Source: Sphingomonas sp. LR60 (GTDB taxonomy: Bacteria > Pseudomonadota > Alphaproteobacteria > Sphingomonadales > Sphingomonadaceae). From it: 64,000 bases of DNA. Shown piece after piece: positions 45,660-54,658 of the stretch (position 1 is its first letter; each line of letters opens with the position of its first letter). The notes under the pieces were generated by a model that worked only from the letters and a program-made list of their open reading frames with translations, was not told the DNA's origin and made no database searches. The stretch lies in assembly GCF_036855935.1 (NCBI RefSeq), contig NZ_JASPFK010000001.1, forward strand, positions 2,110,501 through 2,174,500. Reading direction: 5' to 3'. The position numbers and the translations under genes were made by a program.

Positions 45660-45790
45660 ACACCGCAATTGCGAGCGTGTCAAGCGGCCGCCGCAACAAC
45701 GCGGCGTGCATCGATCATCGGTAACGTCGCGTCGAAGCACGTCAACGGCAGATAGGTCGCAGGTGCGTCACCCGCGCACATGGGCAGGCT

Positions 45791-47911
45791 TCAGGAGCGC
45801 GCCACCCATTGCGTCGCGACGGGGCGCGCGCTGAGCATCGCCGCGGGATCGGCGCAGTGGATCGCCTCGCGCGACGGGCGACCGATCAGAAATCCCTGCG
45901 CCTGCGGAATACCCCATTCGCGCAACCGCGCGAGTTGCGCCGCTTCTTCAACCCCTTCGGCGACGATCGCGATGCCAAGGCTCGCCCCCAGCGCCGCGAT
46001 GCTGCGCACGATCGATCCCGACGGCGCATGATCCAGCATCGTCGCGACGAAGCTGCGATCGACCTTCAACTTGTCGAACCGGAAGTCACGCAAATTGCCG
46101 AGTGAGGAATAACCTGTCCCGAAATCGTCCATGACGATCGCCGCGCCATGATGCTGCAAGGTACGCAGGACCGTCAGGACTGGTTGCCGCCGCTTGTCGA
46201 GCAGGGTCGCACTCTCGGTGACCTCGAACTCAAGCCGTGTCGGCGTAAGGCGATGACGTCGCGCCAGCGCCAGCAATTCGTGCGCCAGCGCGGGTTGCCG
46301 GAACTGGATCGCCGACAGGTTCAGCGCGAGCGTGATGTGATCGGGCCAGCGGCTCGCCGCCGCCATCGCCTGATCCGCCATCCACAGCCCGATCGTATCG
46401 ATACGCCCGCTCGCCTCCGCCAGCGGGATGAACTGGTCGGGCCGAATGTCGCCAAGCTCGGGGTGCGCCCAGCGCAGCAGCGCCTCCTGTCCGATCACCT
46501 GCAACGTGTCGGCATCGACAATCGGCTGAAATGCGAGGTACAGCTCGCCGCGCTCGGCCGCGCCGTCCAGATCGCGCGACAGCCGCCAGCGCAGCCGCAC
46601 CTCTTCCTTGAACTGATCGTCGAAGAAGCGCGCGGTTTGCCGCCCCTCCGCCTTGGCGCGATACATCGCCATGTCGGCGAGATTGTACAGCTCCTCGCCT
46701 TCCTGCTCGACCCCGGACAGCGCGACCCCGATGCTCATCTGCACCGGCACGGGGTCGCCCGCCGTCGCCTCGCAGGCGCGCAGGATCCGCTGCACCAACA
46801 GCTCGGCAGCGGCCGGTTGATCGCCGCCCATCTGGACGATCGCGAACTCGTCGCCGCCCAGCCGCGCGACCATGTCGCTGGCGCGCACGCACGCGCTCAA
46901 CAATTGCGCCGCCGCCCGCAACGCCGCATCGCCGCCGGCATGACCGAAGCGATCGTTGATCGACTTGAAGTCGTCCAGGTCGATCGCGAACACCGCCAGC
47001 CGTTCGCCCGTCCGCGGCGCACGCAACAGTTTCTGCGCAAGTTGCTCCTCGAACAGCAGCCGATTGGGCAGCCCGGTCAACATGTCGTGATGCGCGAGGA
47101 ACTCGACCCGCCGCTCGGCGCGACGCCGCTCCTCCACCGCGCTGCGATAATCGGTGATTCCGCGCGCGAGATCGCCGACCTCGTCGCTGCGGTTGGTTCC
47201 CGGTACGTCGAGCGCCGCGTCCTCGCCGTGGCTTAGCTGCCGGACGCGCTCGGCGATCGCGACCAACGGCCGGATCACGCGACGGCGCAGCCACGCCATA
47301 CACAGCAGCAGCACGCCAAGCACCGCGATCGCGCCGATCAACCCGCCCTTGAGGTTGGTGGCCAGACCTCCGGCGCTGCGCCGCAGTTCGCTATCGATCC
47401 GCTCGATCAAGGTTCCGCGCAGGGTCGAACGCGACGCCTCCAGCCTGCGCAGCGACGCGAGGAACCCCGGCATGTGCCGCGAGATCCGCTCCGGCGCGTC
47501 GCGCGCATCCTGGAGCAGGTGCAAGCTCAATGTCGCGAATTCGGCCTCCGCCGCCCGCCGGGTCCGCACCGCCGGACCCAGATCGTCGGGTGCCGTAAGC
47601 TGCGGCGACAGATGCACGTTGCCGTGGTGGAAGTCGCGAAGTGCGCCACTTACCGAAACCCACTGCGCCGGCGATACGGGGCGCCCCTGCTCGGCCAGGC
47701 GCGTGACCTCGCCGACCCCCAACCGCAATCGTCGCTGCAACTGGTCCTGCCGCTCTTCCATCTGCAGCAATCTGGTGAGCTGTTCGAGCGTCTCGTTCTC
47801 GACGTAGATCGCGCGGCCGAGCACCATCCCGCCCGCGAGCAACGCCAGCCCCAGCACCAGGACGGCGCCGAAGGCAGCAGCAACTCGAGTCGATATGGAT
47901 GTCGGTAGCAC
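45791..47911 (-). CDS. Membrane GGDEF-EAL protein (c-di-GMP turnover)
   Basis: A 706-residue sensor. Two membrane helices (about 8-32 and 188-210) enclose a periplasmic helical sensor region. A HAMP domain (about 210-265) comes next, then GGDEF (about 270-430) with intact RLGGDEFAIV and DLDDFKSIND. The EAL domain (about 445-695) has QEALLRW, NLSAIQF, DDFGTGYSSL, VDRSFV and AEGVE. Both catalytic motifs look intact, so it could make or break c-di-GMP. It is divergent from a GAF protein and a response regulator, which suggests a signalling cluster. Confidence 0.92.
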   Translation of the reverse strand: MLPTSISTRVAAAFGAVLVLGLALLAGGMVLGRAIYVENETLEQLTRLLQMEERQDQLQRRLRLGVGEVTRLAEQGRPVSPAQWVSVSGALRDFHHGNVHLSPQLTAPDDLGPAVRTRRAAEAEFATLSLHLLQDARDAPERISRHMPGFLASLRRLEASRSTLRGTLIERIDSELRRSAGGLATNLKGGLIGAIAVLGVLLLCMAWLRRRVIRPLVAIAERVRQLSHGEDAALDVPGTNRSDEVGDLARGITDYRSAVEERRRAERRVEFLAHHDMLTGLPNRLLFEEQLAQKLLRAPRTGERLAVFAIDLDDFKSINDRFGHAGGDAALRAAAQLLSACVRASDMVARLGGDEFAIVQMGGDQPAAAELLVQRILRACEATAGDPVPVQMSIGVALSGVEQEGEELYNLADMAMYRAKAEGRQTARFFDDQFKEEVRLRWRLSRDLDGAAERGELYLAFQPIVDADTLQVIGQEALLRWAHPELGDIRPDQFIPLAEASGRIDTIGLWMADQAMAAASRWPDHITLALNLSAIQFRQPALAHELLALARRHRLTPTRLEFEVTESATLLDKRRQPVLTVLRTLQHHGAAIVMDDFGTGYSSLGNLRDFRFDKLKVDRSFVATMLDHAPSGSIVRSIAALGASLGIAIVAEGVEEAAQLARLREWGIPQAQGFLIGRPSREAIHCADPAAMLSARPVATQWVARS

Positions 47912-48131
47912 ACAACCTCCGCGGTCGTTCGACGTACACGACGAATTATTACTGGTTTATGAGCGAAGCACGCTCCATGCGAACAACCTGCATCAACGAA
48001 GTCGCACACAGAAGCGTCGATGTACGGGGAATTAACGAAGGTCAGGGCCTCCGTTGCTTGACTCGGCTCGCGACGGCTAAGAAAATGGCTCATTAACAGA
48101 TGGATGCACCTGGATGCTCATGGGAGAATCG

Positions 48132-48608
48132 ATGATCGCCGTCGATGAGACCGCACGACAGGCTGCGGTAGATCGCCTCGATCTCCCGTCGAAGCGTTGG
48201 GACGAGCGATTGCAGCGGATTGCCGAGCGCGCCGCGGACATCGCGAAAACGCCGATCGGCGCGATTTCGGTGGTGGACCGCGCGCGCCAATGGATGATCG
48301 CCAAGCGCGGTCCGGTCGACGACGAGGTGCCGCGTGCGCTGTCCTTCTGTGCAACGGCGATTCAGCGACCGGGCGAAACGATGGTGGTGCCCGATGCCGC
48401 GCTGGACCCGCGCTTCGCGAGCAATCCCTTCGTCACTGGCTCGCCGCCCATCCGCTTTTACGTCGGCATTCCGCTGGTCGATCGTGCCGGCTATCCGTTG
48501 GGCGCATTGTGCGTGGTCGATCACGAACCCCACCATCAATTGCCGGACCTTTATGATCTGAGCGCGCTAGCCCGCGAAGCCGAGCGGATCTTCACGCGGC
48601 CGAATTGA
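48132..48608 (+). CDS. GAF domain protein
   Basis: A 158-residue single-domain GAF protein (IAVDETARQAAVDRL at the N-terminus, then AISVVDRARQWMIAKRG, LSFCATAIQRPGETMVVPDA, RFYVGIPLVDRAGYPLGALC and VVDHEP). This is the stand-alone sensory GAF type, usually reading a small ligand or redox state, with no output domain attached. The ATG at 48132 follows GGGAGA; in-frame ATGs at 48114 and 48120 are alternatives. The 220 bases between it and the divergent GGDEF-EAL gene hold no other gene that I can support. The partner is unknown. Confidence 0.82.
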   Translation: MIAVDETARQAAVDRLDLPSKRWDERLQRIAERAADIAKTPIGAISVVDRARQWMIAKRGPVDDEVPRALSFCATAIQRPGETMVVPDAALDPRFASNPFVTGSPPIRFYVGIPLVDRAGYPLGALCVVDHEPHHQLPDLYDLSALAREAERIFTRPN

Positions 48609-48721
48609 TCACCCGATTTGGCGAGACTGCAACGCTCGTGTCGCTTTCGGCTTGCGGTGGTAGCGCGTGCAGCTAAGCGCATGAAAATGCGGACTGCTCC
48701 GCAAAGGATCTCGGAGGACGG

Positions 48722-49129
48722 GTGCCGCAGCGAAAACGCATCATGCTGGTCGAGGATACGGCCAGTCATCGCAAGCTCTACTCCTCCTGGTTGCGGATCG
48801 GCGGCTATGACCCGCATGTTCTCGCCGACGAACGCACCGTTCAACAAATGGTCGAAGAGGTTCGTCCCGCGGCGATCATCGTCGACATCCGCCTGCCCAA
48901 CGTCAGCGGGCTCGACGTGATCGAAGGGCTGAAGAGCGACGAGCGTACCCGCGCCATTCCGGTCATGGCGCTGACCGTCCTCAACAGCGCCAGCGATCGG
49001 TCCGCCTGTCTCGCCGCCGGCGCCGACGTCTTCGTGACAAAGCCCGATCGGATCGCCACCTTCCTCGACCGGATCGCGGCGCTGCTCGCCGATGTCAGCG
49101 GCGCGGACGCCGCAGCCGCGGCTCGGTAA
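48722..49129 (+). CDS. Single-domain response regulator (DivK/CheY-like)
   Basis: A 135-residue receiver domain with no output domain. Acidic pocket residues are in MLVEDTASH, the phospho-acceptor Asp is in IIVDIRLPNVSG, the switch Thr is in ALTVLNS and the conserved Lys is in VTKPDR. The start is GTG after CTCGGAGGAC. It probably carries a phosphate signal to another protein by contact. It ends just before the convergent D-Ala carboxypeptidase gene and overlaps its 3' end by 35 bases. No histidine kinase is in the window. Confidence 0.88.
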   Translation: MPQRKRIMLVEDTASHRKLYSSWLRIGGYDPHVLADERTVQQMVEEVRPAAIIVDIRLPNVSGLDVIEGLKSDERTRAIPVMALTVLNSASDRSACLAAGADVFVTKPDRIATFLDRIAALLADVSGADAAAAAR

Positions 49130-49915
49130 AGCCGGCCTCCATCAGATTGGCGACCAGCAGGTCGCGCTCGGCGCTGGTGGGAGCGCCCATGACGACGACG
49201 ATCATCCGCTTGCTCCCACGCCGCGCCGACGCGGCGAGATTAAATCCCGCCTCGACGGTATAGCCGGTCTTCAGCCCGTCCATCCCTTCGACCTTGCCGA
49301 GCAACTTGTTGTGATTGGGGCGCACGTGCCGTTCCCAGGTGATCGTGCGCGTCTTGAACAGCGCGTAATGTCTGGCTTCGTCGCGGATCAGGTGCCGCGC
49401 GAGGGTAGCAATGTCGCGCGCGGTGGTGCGCCCGGCGCTCGGCGCGAGCCCCGTCGCGTTGCCGAAACGCGTGTGCGTCATGCCGATCTCGGCTGCGCGC
49501 GCGTTCATCCGCGTCACGAAATTGCGCTCGCTTCCCGCCAGCCGCTCGCCGATCGCCACCGCGATGTCGTTGGCGGAAATTACCGCCACCGCACGCAGCG
49601 CCGCATCGACGCGGATGGTCCTCCCGCGTCGCAACCCCAGCTTCGAGGGTTGCTGCCGCTCGGCCGCCGCGCTCATCGTCACCAGCGTGCCCGGCTTCAG
49701 CGTGCCGGCGTCGAGCGCCTCGAACGCGAGGAGCAGCGTCATCATCTTGGCGAGCGACGCAGGCGGGCGCTCGCGATCGGCATTGTCCTCTTCCAGCACT
49801 TGCCCGGTGCCGGCATCGATCACGATCTCGGACACCGGAGCGCGGGGGCGGCGATCGTCGGTGCGGCGGCGAACAGCGCCAACCCCGACATCGCGATACG
49901 CAACACATTTGACAT
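49095..49915 (-). CDS. D-alanyl-D-alanine carboxypeptidase (S11), frame broken by one base
   Basis: Periplasmic penicillin-binding enzyme that trims the terminal D-Ala of peptidoglycan stems. The S11 motifs are intact: Ser in PASLAKMMT (SxxK), SAN in VISANDIAV and KTG in GLKTGYT. The signal peptide (MSNVLRIAMSGLALFAAAPT) lies in a different frame from the enzyme. The frames join at the GGGGG run 49844-49848, which needs one more G. Corrected, the protein has 273 residues. It lacks the usual C-terminal membrane anchor domain. Without correction the predicted protein would have a nonsense N-terminus and no export signal. Confidence 0.87.
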
Positions 49916-49999
49916 GGCGCCGACGCCTAACCGCTCGGTGCGCCCACGACAACGCCGTGCCGCGGTTCACACGCCATCGCGAGGCACCATATCGGCAAG

Positions 50000-50572
50000 A
50001 TGAACCACAGCTTCTTCGCGCGCGATGTCGTGACCGTGGCTCGCGCGCTGATCGGGGTGACGATGACGATCGACGGCGTCGGCGGCATGATCGTCGAAAC
50101 CGAAGCCTATGATGCCGACGACCCGGCCTCGCACAGCTTCTCAGGCCCGGGCATGCGCAACGCCACGATGTTCGGCGCGGCGGGCGCGGCCTATGTCTAT
50201 CGCATCTACGGGCTGCATCACTGCCTCAACGTCACGTGCGGCGATGGCGCGGCGGTGCTGATCCGCGCGCTCGCGCCATCCGAGGGGGTGGAGGTGATGC
50301 GCGCTCGCCGGGCGACGACGCAAGCCGAGGCGATGCTGTGCGCCGGCCCCGGGCGGCTGTGCAAGGCGTTGGGCGTCGACCTGTCGCTCGACGGCGCGCC
50401 GCTCGATGCGCTCCCGTTCGCATGGCGCGATCGGATGACTGCTCCACCGATCACCGCCGGCCCACGGATCGGCATCACCCGCGCCGCCGACGTGCCGTGG
50501 CGCTTCGTTCTCCCCGGCTCGCCATCGCTCAGTCGCCGGGAACCGAACTCCACCCCGTCATCCCGAACGTGA
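50000..50572 (+). CDS. mpg: DNA-3-methyladenine glycosylase (alkyladenine type)
   Basis: Base-excision repair enzyme of the AAG/MPG family. The 190-residue product has the family start FFARDVVTVARALIG, the catalytic Glu in IVETEAYDADDPASHSF, the YVYRIYGLHHCLNV segment and AGPGRLCKALGV. The natural end should be near SPSLSRR; the following residues (EPNSTPSSRT) are read into a family-3 repeat that supplies the stop. It is divergent from the D-Ala carboxypeptidase. Confidence 0.93.
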   Translation: MNHSFFARDVVTVARALIGVTMTIDGVGGMIVETEAYDADDPASHSFSGPGMRNATMFGAAGAAYVYRIYGLHHCLNVTCGDGAAVLIRALAPSEGVEVMRARRATTQAEAMLCAGPGRLCKALGVDLSLDGAPLDALPFAWRDRMTAPPITAGPRIGITRAADVPWRFVLPGSPSLSRREPNSTPSSRT

Positions 50573-50632
50573 TCCGGGACCCCGCTTCTTCATTTGGTCG
50601 CCAGGAAGAAGCGGGGTTCCGGATCGATGATA
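50556..50632. repeat. Intergenic inverted repeat, family 3 (copy c)
   Basis: CGTCATCCCGAACGTGATCC on the left, GAAGAAGCGGGGTTCCGGAT on the right. The TGA in GAACGTGATCC is the stop of the glycosylase gene. Confidence 0.85.
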
Positions 50633-50637
50633 ACGGC

Positions 50638-51414
50638 TCAATCCTTCAGATCGCGGATCCAGATGTTGCGATAGCTGATCGGCTGGCTCGGATCGCCGTG
50701 GTCCTGCAACTTGATCGGCGCGCGCCCGTGCGCGACATACTTCGGCTTGCCGATATACACCGTCCCGCCGCGCACCTCGGTATGGTTCTGCGTCAACACG
50801 CCGTTGATATAGGCGGTGACATAGGCCGGCCGCGTCACGGCCCCGTCCGCACCGAATTGCGGTGCGGACCAAGTCACGTCGACCGTCTGCCATTCGCCGG
50901 GCTTGCGCGCCGGATTGGCGAGCGGCGGCGTCTGCTTGTAGATCGCGCCCAGCTGCCCGTTGACGTAGGTCTGGTTGTTGTAGCTGTCCATGATCTGCAT
51001 CTCGTACCCGTCGTCGCCCTTGCCGGTCGACGCCAGGAACAGCCCGCTGTTGCCGCGCGCCTGCCCTTCACCGGTGATGTTGGCAGGGATGCGATATTCG
51101 AGGTGCAGTTGGTAGCTGCCGAACGTCTGCTTCGTCTGGATATTGCCGGTGCCCTTCTTCACCGTCACCGCGCCGTCCGCGACCGTCCAGCCGGCCGCGC
51201 CACCGGTGTTGACCGCCGACCATTTGTCGAGGTTCTTGCCGTCGAACAGCACCACCGCATCCGACGGCGCTGCCCAGCCCGCGAACGCGCCCGGCGTCAC
51301 CACCGGCACCGCGGGCGACCATTGTTCGGTCGCCTTCGGATCGCCCTGCGGCGTCTGTGCGACTCCTGCGGACGCCGCGAGCAACAGCCCGCTGCCCAGC
51401 ACGATACCCTTCAT
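50638..51414 (-). CDS. Exported DUF1080 protein (3-keto-disaccharide hydrolase domain)
   Basis: A 258-residue secreted protein. It has a signal peptide (MKGIVLGSGLLLAASAGVAQ) and one concanavalin-like DUF1080 beta-sandwich (LFDGKNLDKWSAVN, then YQLHLEYRIPA, GNSGLFLAS, YEMQIMDSYNN and ITYRNIWIRDL-type end). DUF1080 proteins are now assigned as 3-keto-glycoside hydrolases or lyases. The ATG overlaps the stop of the Gfo/Idh gene by four bases, with GGGAG as ribosome site. The gene pair suggests that an oxidised sugar made by the neighbour is its substrate. Confidence 0.88.
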   Translation of the reverse strand: MKGIVLGSGLLLAASAGVAQTPQGDPKATEQWSPAVPVVTPGAFAGWAAPSDAVVLFDGKNLDKWSAVNTGGAAGWTVADGAVTVKKGTGNIQTKQTFGSYQLHLEYRIPANITGEGQARGNSGLFLASTGKGDDGYEMQIMDSYNNQTYVNGQLGAIYKQTPPLANPARKPGEWQTVDVTWSAPQFGADGAVTRPAYVTAYINGVLTQNHTEVRGGTVYIGKPKYVAHGRAPIKLQDHGDPSQPISYRNIWIRDLKD

Positions 51415-52781
51415 AGCTCCCATCCCTTTCGATACTCCCGATCCAGATAGCGGTTCGCATCCGCGACGTTGGTAACCCGAGACGCAGCCCCGTCATAGTC
51501 GATTGGCTGCCCGGCCTTCAGCGCCACGACGCCCAGCAGCATCGTCTCGGTCAGCGGCACCGCGGTCGCGAACGGGCTGGAGATCGCCTCCTGCCCGCGG
51601 ATCGCGCGGATCCAGTTCATCTCATGGCCGCCCATGCCGCCCTGGATGCGCGGCAACGACTGCGCCACCGCCTGCGCACGCTCGGCGACGCCGTCACCGA
51701 TCAGCGTTAGTTTCTCGCCATAGGTCTCGTGCATCAACATGCCCTGATCGCCGATGTAGAGCACGCCCCCGCCCGGATCCATCCGCGCGCCCGCCGGCAT
51801 CCCCAGCGGACTCGGCGGCATCAACCCGCCGTCATACCACGTCATGCGGATCGGCCCGCCCTTGGCGTTGCCGAAGTCGAAATAGGTCACGGTCGCCAGC
51901 GGATAGCTGCCGTCGCCGGGGTTCTTCGGATTACCCCACACGCTGTGCCGCGTCTCGACACGCGTCGGCAATCCCAGCTCCAGCGCCCAGACCGGGAAGT
52001 CGACCAGATGCGCACCCATGTCGCCCAGCGCGCCGGTTCCGAACGGCGTCCAGCCGCGCCAGTTGAAATGCGCGTACATCGGGTTGTAGCCCCAATCGAC
52101 CGGCGCCGGCCCGCGCCACGCATCCCATTCGAGCGAGGCCGGTGTCGCGACCGCGTCCGGCCGCGCGACGCCCTGCGGCCAGATCGGACGGTTGGTCCAC
52201 ACCTGCACCTCGCGCACGCGCCCGATCGCGCCGCCGCGCAGGATCTCGACGGCGCGCCGCCCGTCGTCGCCCGAATGGCCCTGATTGCCCATCTGCGTGA
52301 CCAGCTTGGCATTGTCGCGGGCCAGCGCCGCGAGCACGCGCCCCTCGCGCACGGTGTAGGTCAGCGGCTTCTGCACATAGACGTGCAACCCGCGCTGCAT
52401 CGCCCATTTCGCCGCGACTGCGTGATGATGGTCGGGCGCGGCGATCACCACCGCGTCCAGATCCTTGCGCGTGTCGAGCATCCGCCGGTAATCGCCGTAC
52501 TTCTCGGCCTTGTCATACGCGGCCTTCAGCGCGGCGCGCTTCGGATCGGCGACCGACTTGGCGACATGCGCCATGTCGACGTCGCACATCGCGACGATGT
52601 TCTGCGACGTCAGGTTCGCCATGTTCGACGCCCCCATCCCGCCCGCGCCGATCACCGCCACGTTGACACGGTCGTTCGCGCCGCGCCGCCGCGTGCGTGC
52701 AGCGGCCGAGACGGGCGTGCTGCCCAACCCCGCCGCCAGCGCCGCGGCACCGCCCAGCCAGCTTCGCCGGTCGATCGTCAT
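51411..52781 (-). CDS. Tat-exported Gfo/Idh/MocA family oxidoreductase
   Basis: A 456-residue NAD(P)-dependent sugar oxidoreductase with a Tat signal (MTIDRRSWLGGAAALAAGLG). The Rossmann motif is VAVIGAGGMGASNM (about residue 40), followed by AAPDHHHAVAAKWAMQRGLH and VQKPLTYTVREG (the EKP-type motif, here QKP). Exported Gfo/Idh proteins such as Zymomonas glucose-fructose oxidoreductase carry a tightly bound cofactor through Tat, and this one may do the same. It is coupled to DUF1080. Confidence 0.9.
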   Translation of the reverse strand: MTIDRRSWLGGAAALAAGLGSTPVSAAARTRRRGANDRVNVAVIGAGGMGASNMANLTSQNIVAMCDVDMAHVAKSVADPKRAALKAAYDKAEKYGDYRRMLDTRKDLDAVVIAAPDHHHAVAAKWAMQRGLHVYVQKPLTYTVREGRVLAALARDNAKLVTQMGNQGHSGDDGRRAVEILRGGAIGRVREVQVWTNRPIWPQGVARPDAVATPASLEWDAWRGPAPVDWGYNPMYAHFNWRGWTPFGTGALGDMGAHLVDFPVWALELGLPTRVETRHSVWGNPKNPGDGSYPLATVTYFDFGNAKGGPIRMTWYDGGLMPPSPLGMPAGARMDPGGGVLYIGDQGMLMHETYGEKLTLIGDGVAERAQAVAQSLPRIQGGMGGHEMNWIRAIRGQEAISSPFATAVPLTETMLLGVVALKAGQPIDYDGAASRVTNVADANRYLDREYRKGWEL

Positions 52782-52850
52782 CCATGCCTCTCCCGATTAT
52801 GTCGGCGGCACGATGATCGGAAAGGACAGCAAGCACAACCCATTGCGAAC

Positions 52851-52878
52851 TCTCCCCTCCCCTTCAGGGGAGGGGAGA
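52851..52878. repeat. Perfect 12-bp hairpin in the gap between DUF885 and Gfo/Idh genes
   Basis: TCTCCCCTCCCC pairs perfectly with GGGGAGGGGAGA around TTCA. Its position in a 107-base gap inside the minus-strand cluster suggests partial termination or mRNA stabilisation. It has no T-run. Confidence 0.6.
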
Positions 52879-52888
52879 AGCATTTACC

Positions 52889-54658
52889 TCACGGCAGCGG
52901 ATAAGGCCCCTTCCCGCCATCCTTGATGAAGCGATCGACGCGCTGGTCGATCATCGGCAACGGCACCGAGCCCAGGCTGAGCATCGCATCGTGGAAGGCG
53001 CGGATATCGAACTTCCCGCCCAACGCTTTCTGCGCCTTCGCCTTGGCATCGAGGAACGCCAGCTCACCCGTATAATAGCTGAGCGCCTGCCCCGGCCATG
53101 CGATGTACCGATCGACCTCGGTGGTGATTTCGTGGTTCGACAAAGCGGTGTTGTCGCGCAGGTACTTCTGCGCCTGCTCGCGCGTCCAGCCCTTGGCGTG
53201 AATGCCGGTGTCGACCACCAGCCGCGCCGCGCGCCACATCTGGTACGACAGCATCCCGAACGTCTCATAGGGCGTCTCGTACATCCCCATGTCCTCGCCC
53301 AGCGCCTCGCAATACAGCGCCCAACCCTCACCGAACGCCGAGATATATTCGTCGCGGCGGTAGGCCGGCAGGTCGGTCAGCTCCATCGCGAACGGCATCT
53401 GGAACGCGTGCCCCGGCGCGCTTTCATGCAGGGTCAGCGCCGGCAACGAATAGAGCCCCCGCGAGGGCAGGTCGTAGGTATTGACCAGATAGACCCCCGG
53501 TCCGCCGCGCCCGCTGGTGTAGAATGGCGCAATGTCGGGCGCGACCGGCTTGATCGCGAAGCGCATCCGCGGCAGCCGCCCGAAATAGGTGCCCGCCTTG
53601 CCGTCGAAGGTCTTGGCGATCCAGGCCGCGCGGTTGAGCAGGTCCTGCGGCGTCTTGGCATAGAATTGCGGATCGGTGCGCAGATAGTCGAGGAACGCCG
53701 GCAGGTCCTTCTGCCATTTCACCTCTCGCATCACGTCCAGCATCCGCGCGCGGATCTTGGCGACCTCGGAAAGCCCGATCGTATGGATCTGCTCGGGGGT
53801 CAGGTCGCGCGTCACGAACTCGCGGACCTTGGACTGATAATAGGCCCGCCCGTCAGGCAGATCGTACGCCGCCAGCGACTTGCGCGCGTTGGGGATATAT
53901 TCGTCGCGCAGGAATGCCTGCAGCTTCTGGTGCGCGGGCACCACCGCGGAGGCGATCACGCGCTTCGCCTCCGCGCGCAACGCCGCCTGCTTGTCGGCGG
54001 GGATCGACGCGGGCAACGTCTTGAACGGCGCGTAGAATGGCGAGCCTTCCCCCGCACCCGCGGCGACGATCTCCGCCACGCCCTTGTCGCGCCCGTCGAG
54101 CGTCACCTTGGGCGGCGTGAACCCACGCTTCAGCCCGGCGCGCATATTGACGATCTGCTGATCGTAATAGCGTGGCAGGCTGCCGAGCTGCGACAGATAG
54201 CGGCGCAGCGCCGGCTCGTCCCGATAGGTCTCGCGCGCCATCCCGCCGATGCTCATCCAGAAACTGGTGTCGGCGTTCAGCGGCTTCTCGAACTCGCGAT
54301 ATTGCTGCTCGGCGAGCAACGCGCTGATCTGCCCGCGATAGACGGTGTAGTCGTCGCGCGCCTGCGGCGACAGCGTCGCCGGATCGATCCGGTCGAGCGC
54401 CGCCATCGTCTCGGTCCAGCGCTTCGTCATCGCCGCCTGCGCCGCCGGGCCGACATCCGGCAGGGTCGCATTCTGGCTGGCGGGTGCGTCCTCGTCCGGC
54501 CCATTCAGCGTCCGCCGCCACGCATATTCGCTCCCGGACAGCTTACGGAACGCCGCGTCGCTCGCGCGCACCGCCTTGGTGTTTGCCGTGGGCGGGGTGG
54601 TAGCCGGCACCGCGGCGGGCACGGCCAGCAACAGCGTCAGCGCAAGCGTGATCGTCAT
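52889..54658 (-). CDS. Exported DUF885 family protein (putative metallo-hydrolase)
   Basis: A 589-residue secreted, mostly helical protein with a short signal peptide (MTITLALTLLLAVPAAVPA). The likely zinc site is LTLHESAPGHAFQM (HExxxGH form), which is characteristic of DUF885. A second conserved element is GWALYCEALGEDMGMYE. Members resemble zinc carboxypeptidases but substrates are largely unknown. Its ATG overlaps the corrected stop of the Ldh-type dehydrogenase, so it belongs to the glycan operon. Confidence 0.85.
   Translation of the reverse strand: MTITLALTLLLAVPAAVPATTPPTANTKAVRASDAAFRKLSGSEYAWRRTLNGPDEDAPASQNATLPDVGPAAQAAMTKRWTETMAALDRIDPATLSPQARDDYTVYRGQISALLAEQQYREFEKPLNADTSFWMSIGGMARETYRDEPALRRYLSQLGSLPRYYDQQIVNMRAGLKRGFTPPKVTLDGRDKGVAEIVAAGAGEGSPFYAPFKTLPASIPADKQAALRAEAKRVIASAVVPAHQKLQAFLRDEYIPNARKSLAAYDLPDGRAYYQSKVREFVTRDLTPEQIHTIGLSEVAKIRARMLDVMREVKWQKDLPAFLDYLRTDPQFYAKTPQDLLNRAAWIAKTFDGKAGTYFGRLPRMRFAIKPVAPDIAPFYTSGRGGPGVYLVNTYDLPSRGLYSLPALTLHESAPGHAFQMPFAMELTDLPAYRRDEYISAFGEGWALYCEALGEDMGMYETPYETFGMLSYQMWRAARLVVDTGIHAKGWTREQAQKYLRDNTALSNHEITTEVDRYIAWPGQALSYYTGELAFLDAKAKAQKALGGKFDIRAFHDAMLSLGSVPLPMIDQRVDRFIKDGGKGPYPLP

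Noticed and set aside
52851..52878. Intrinsic terminator in the glycan operon
   Set aside because: The hairpin is perfect, but there is no T-run on either strand, so it is reported only as a hairpin.
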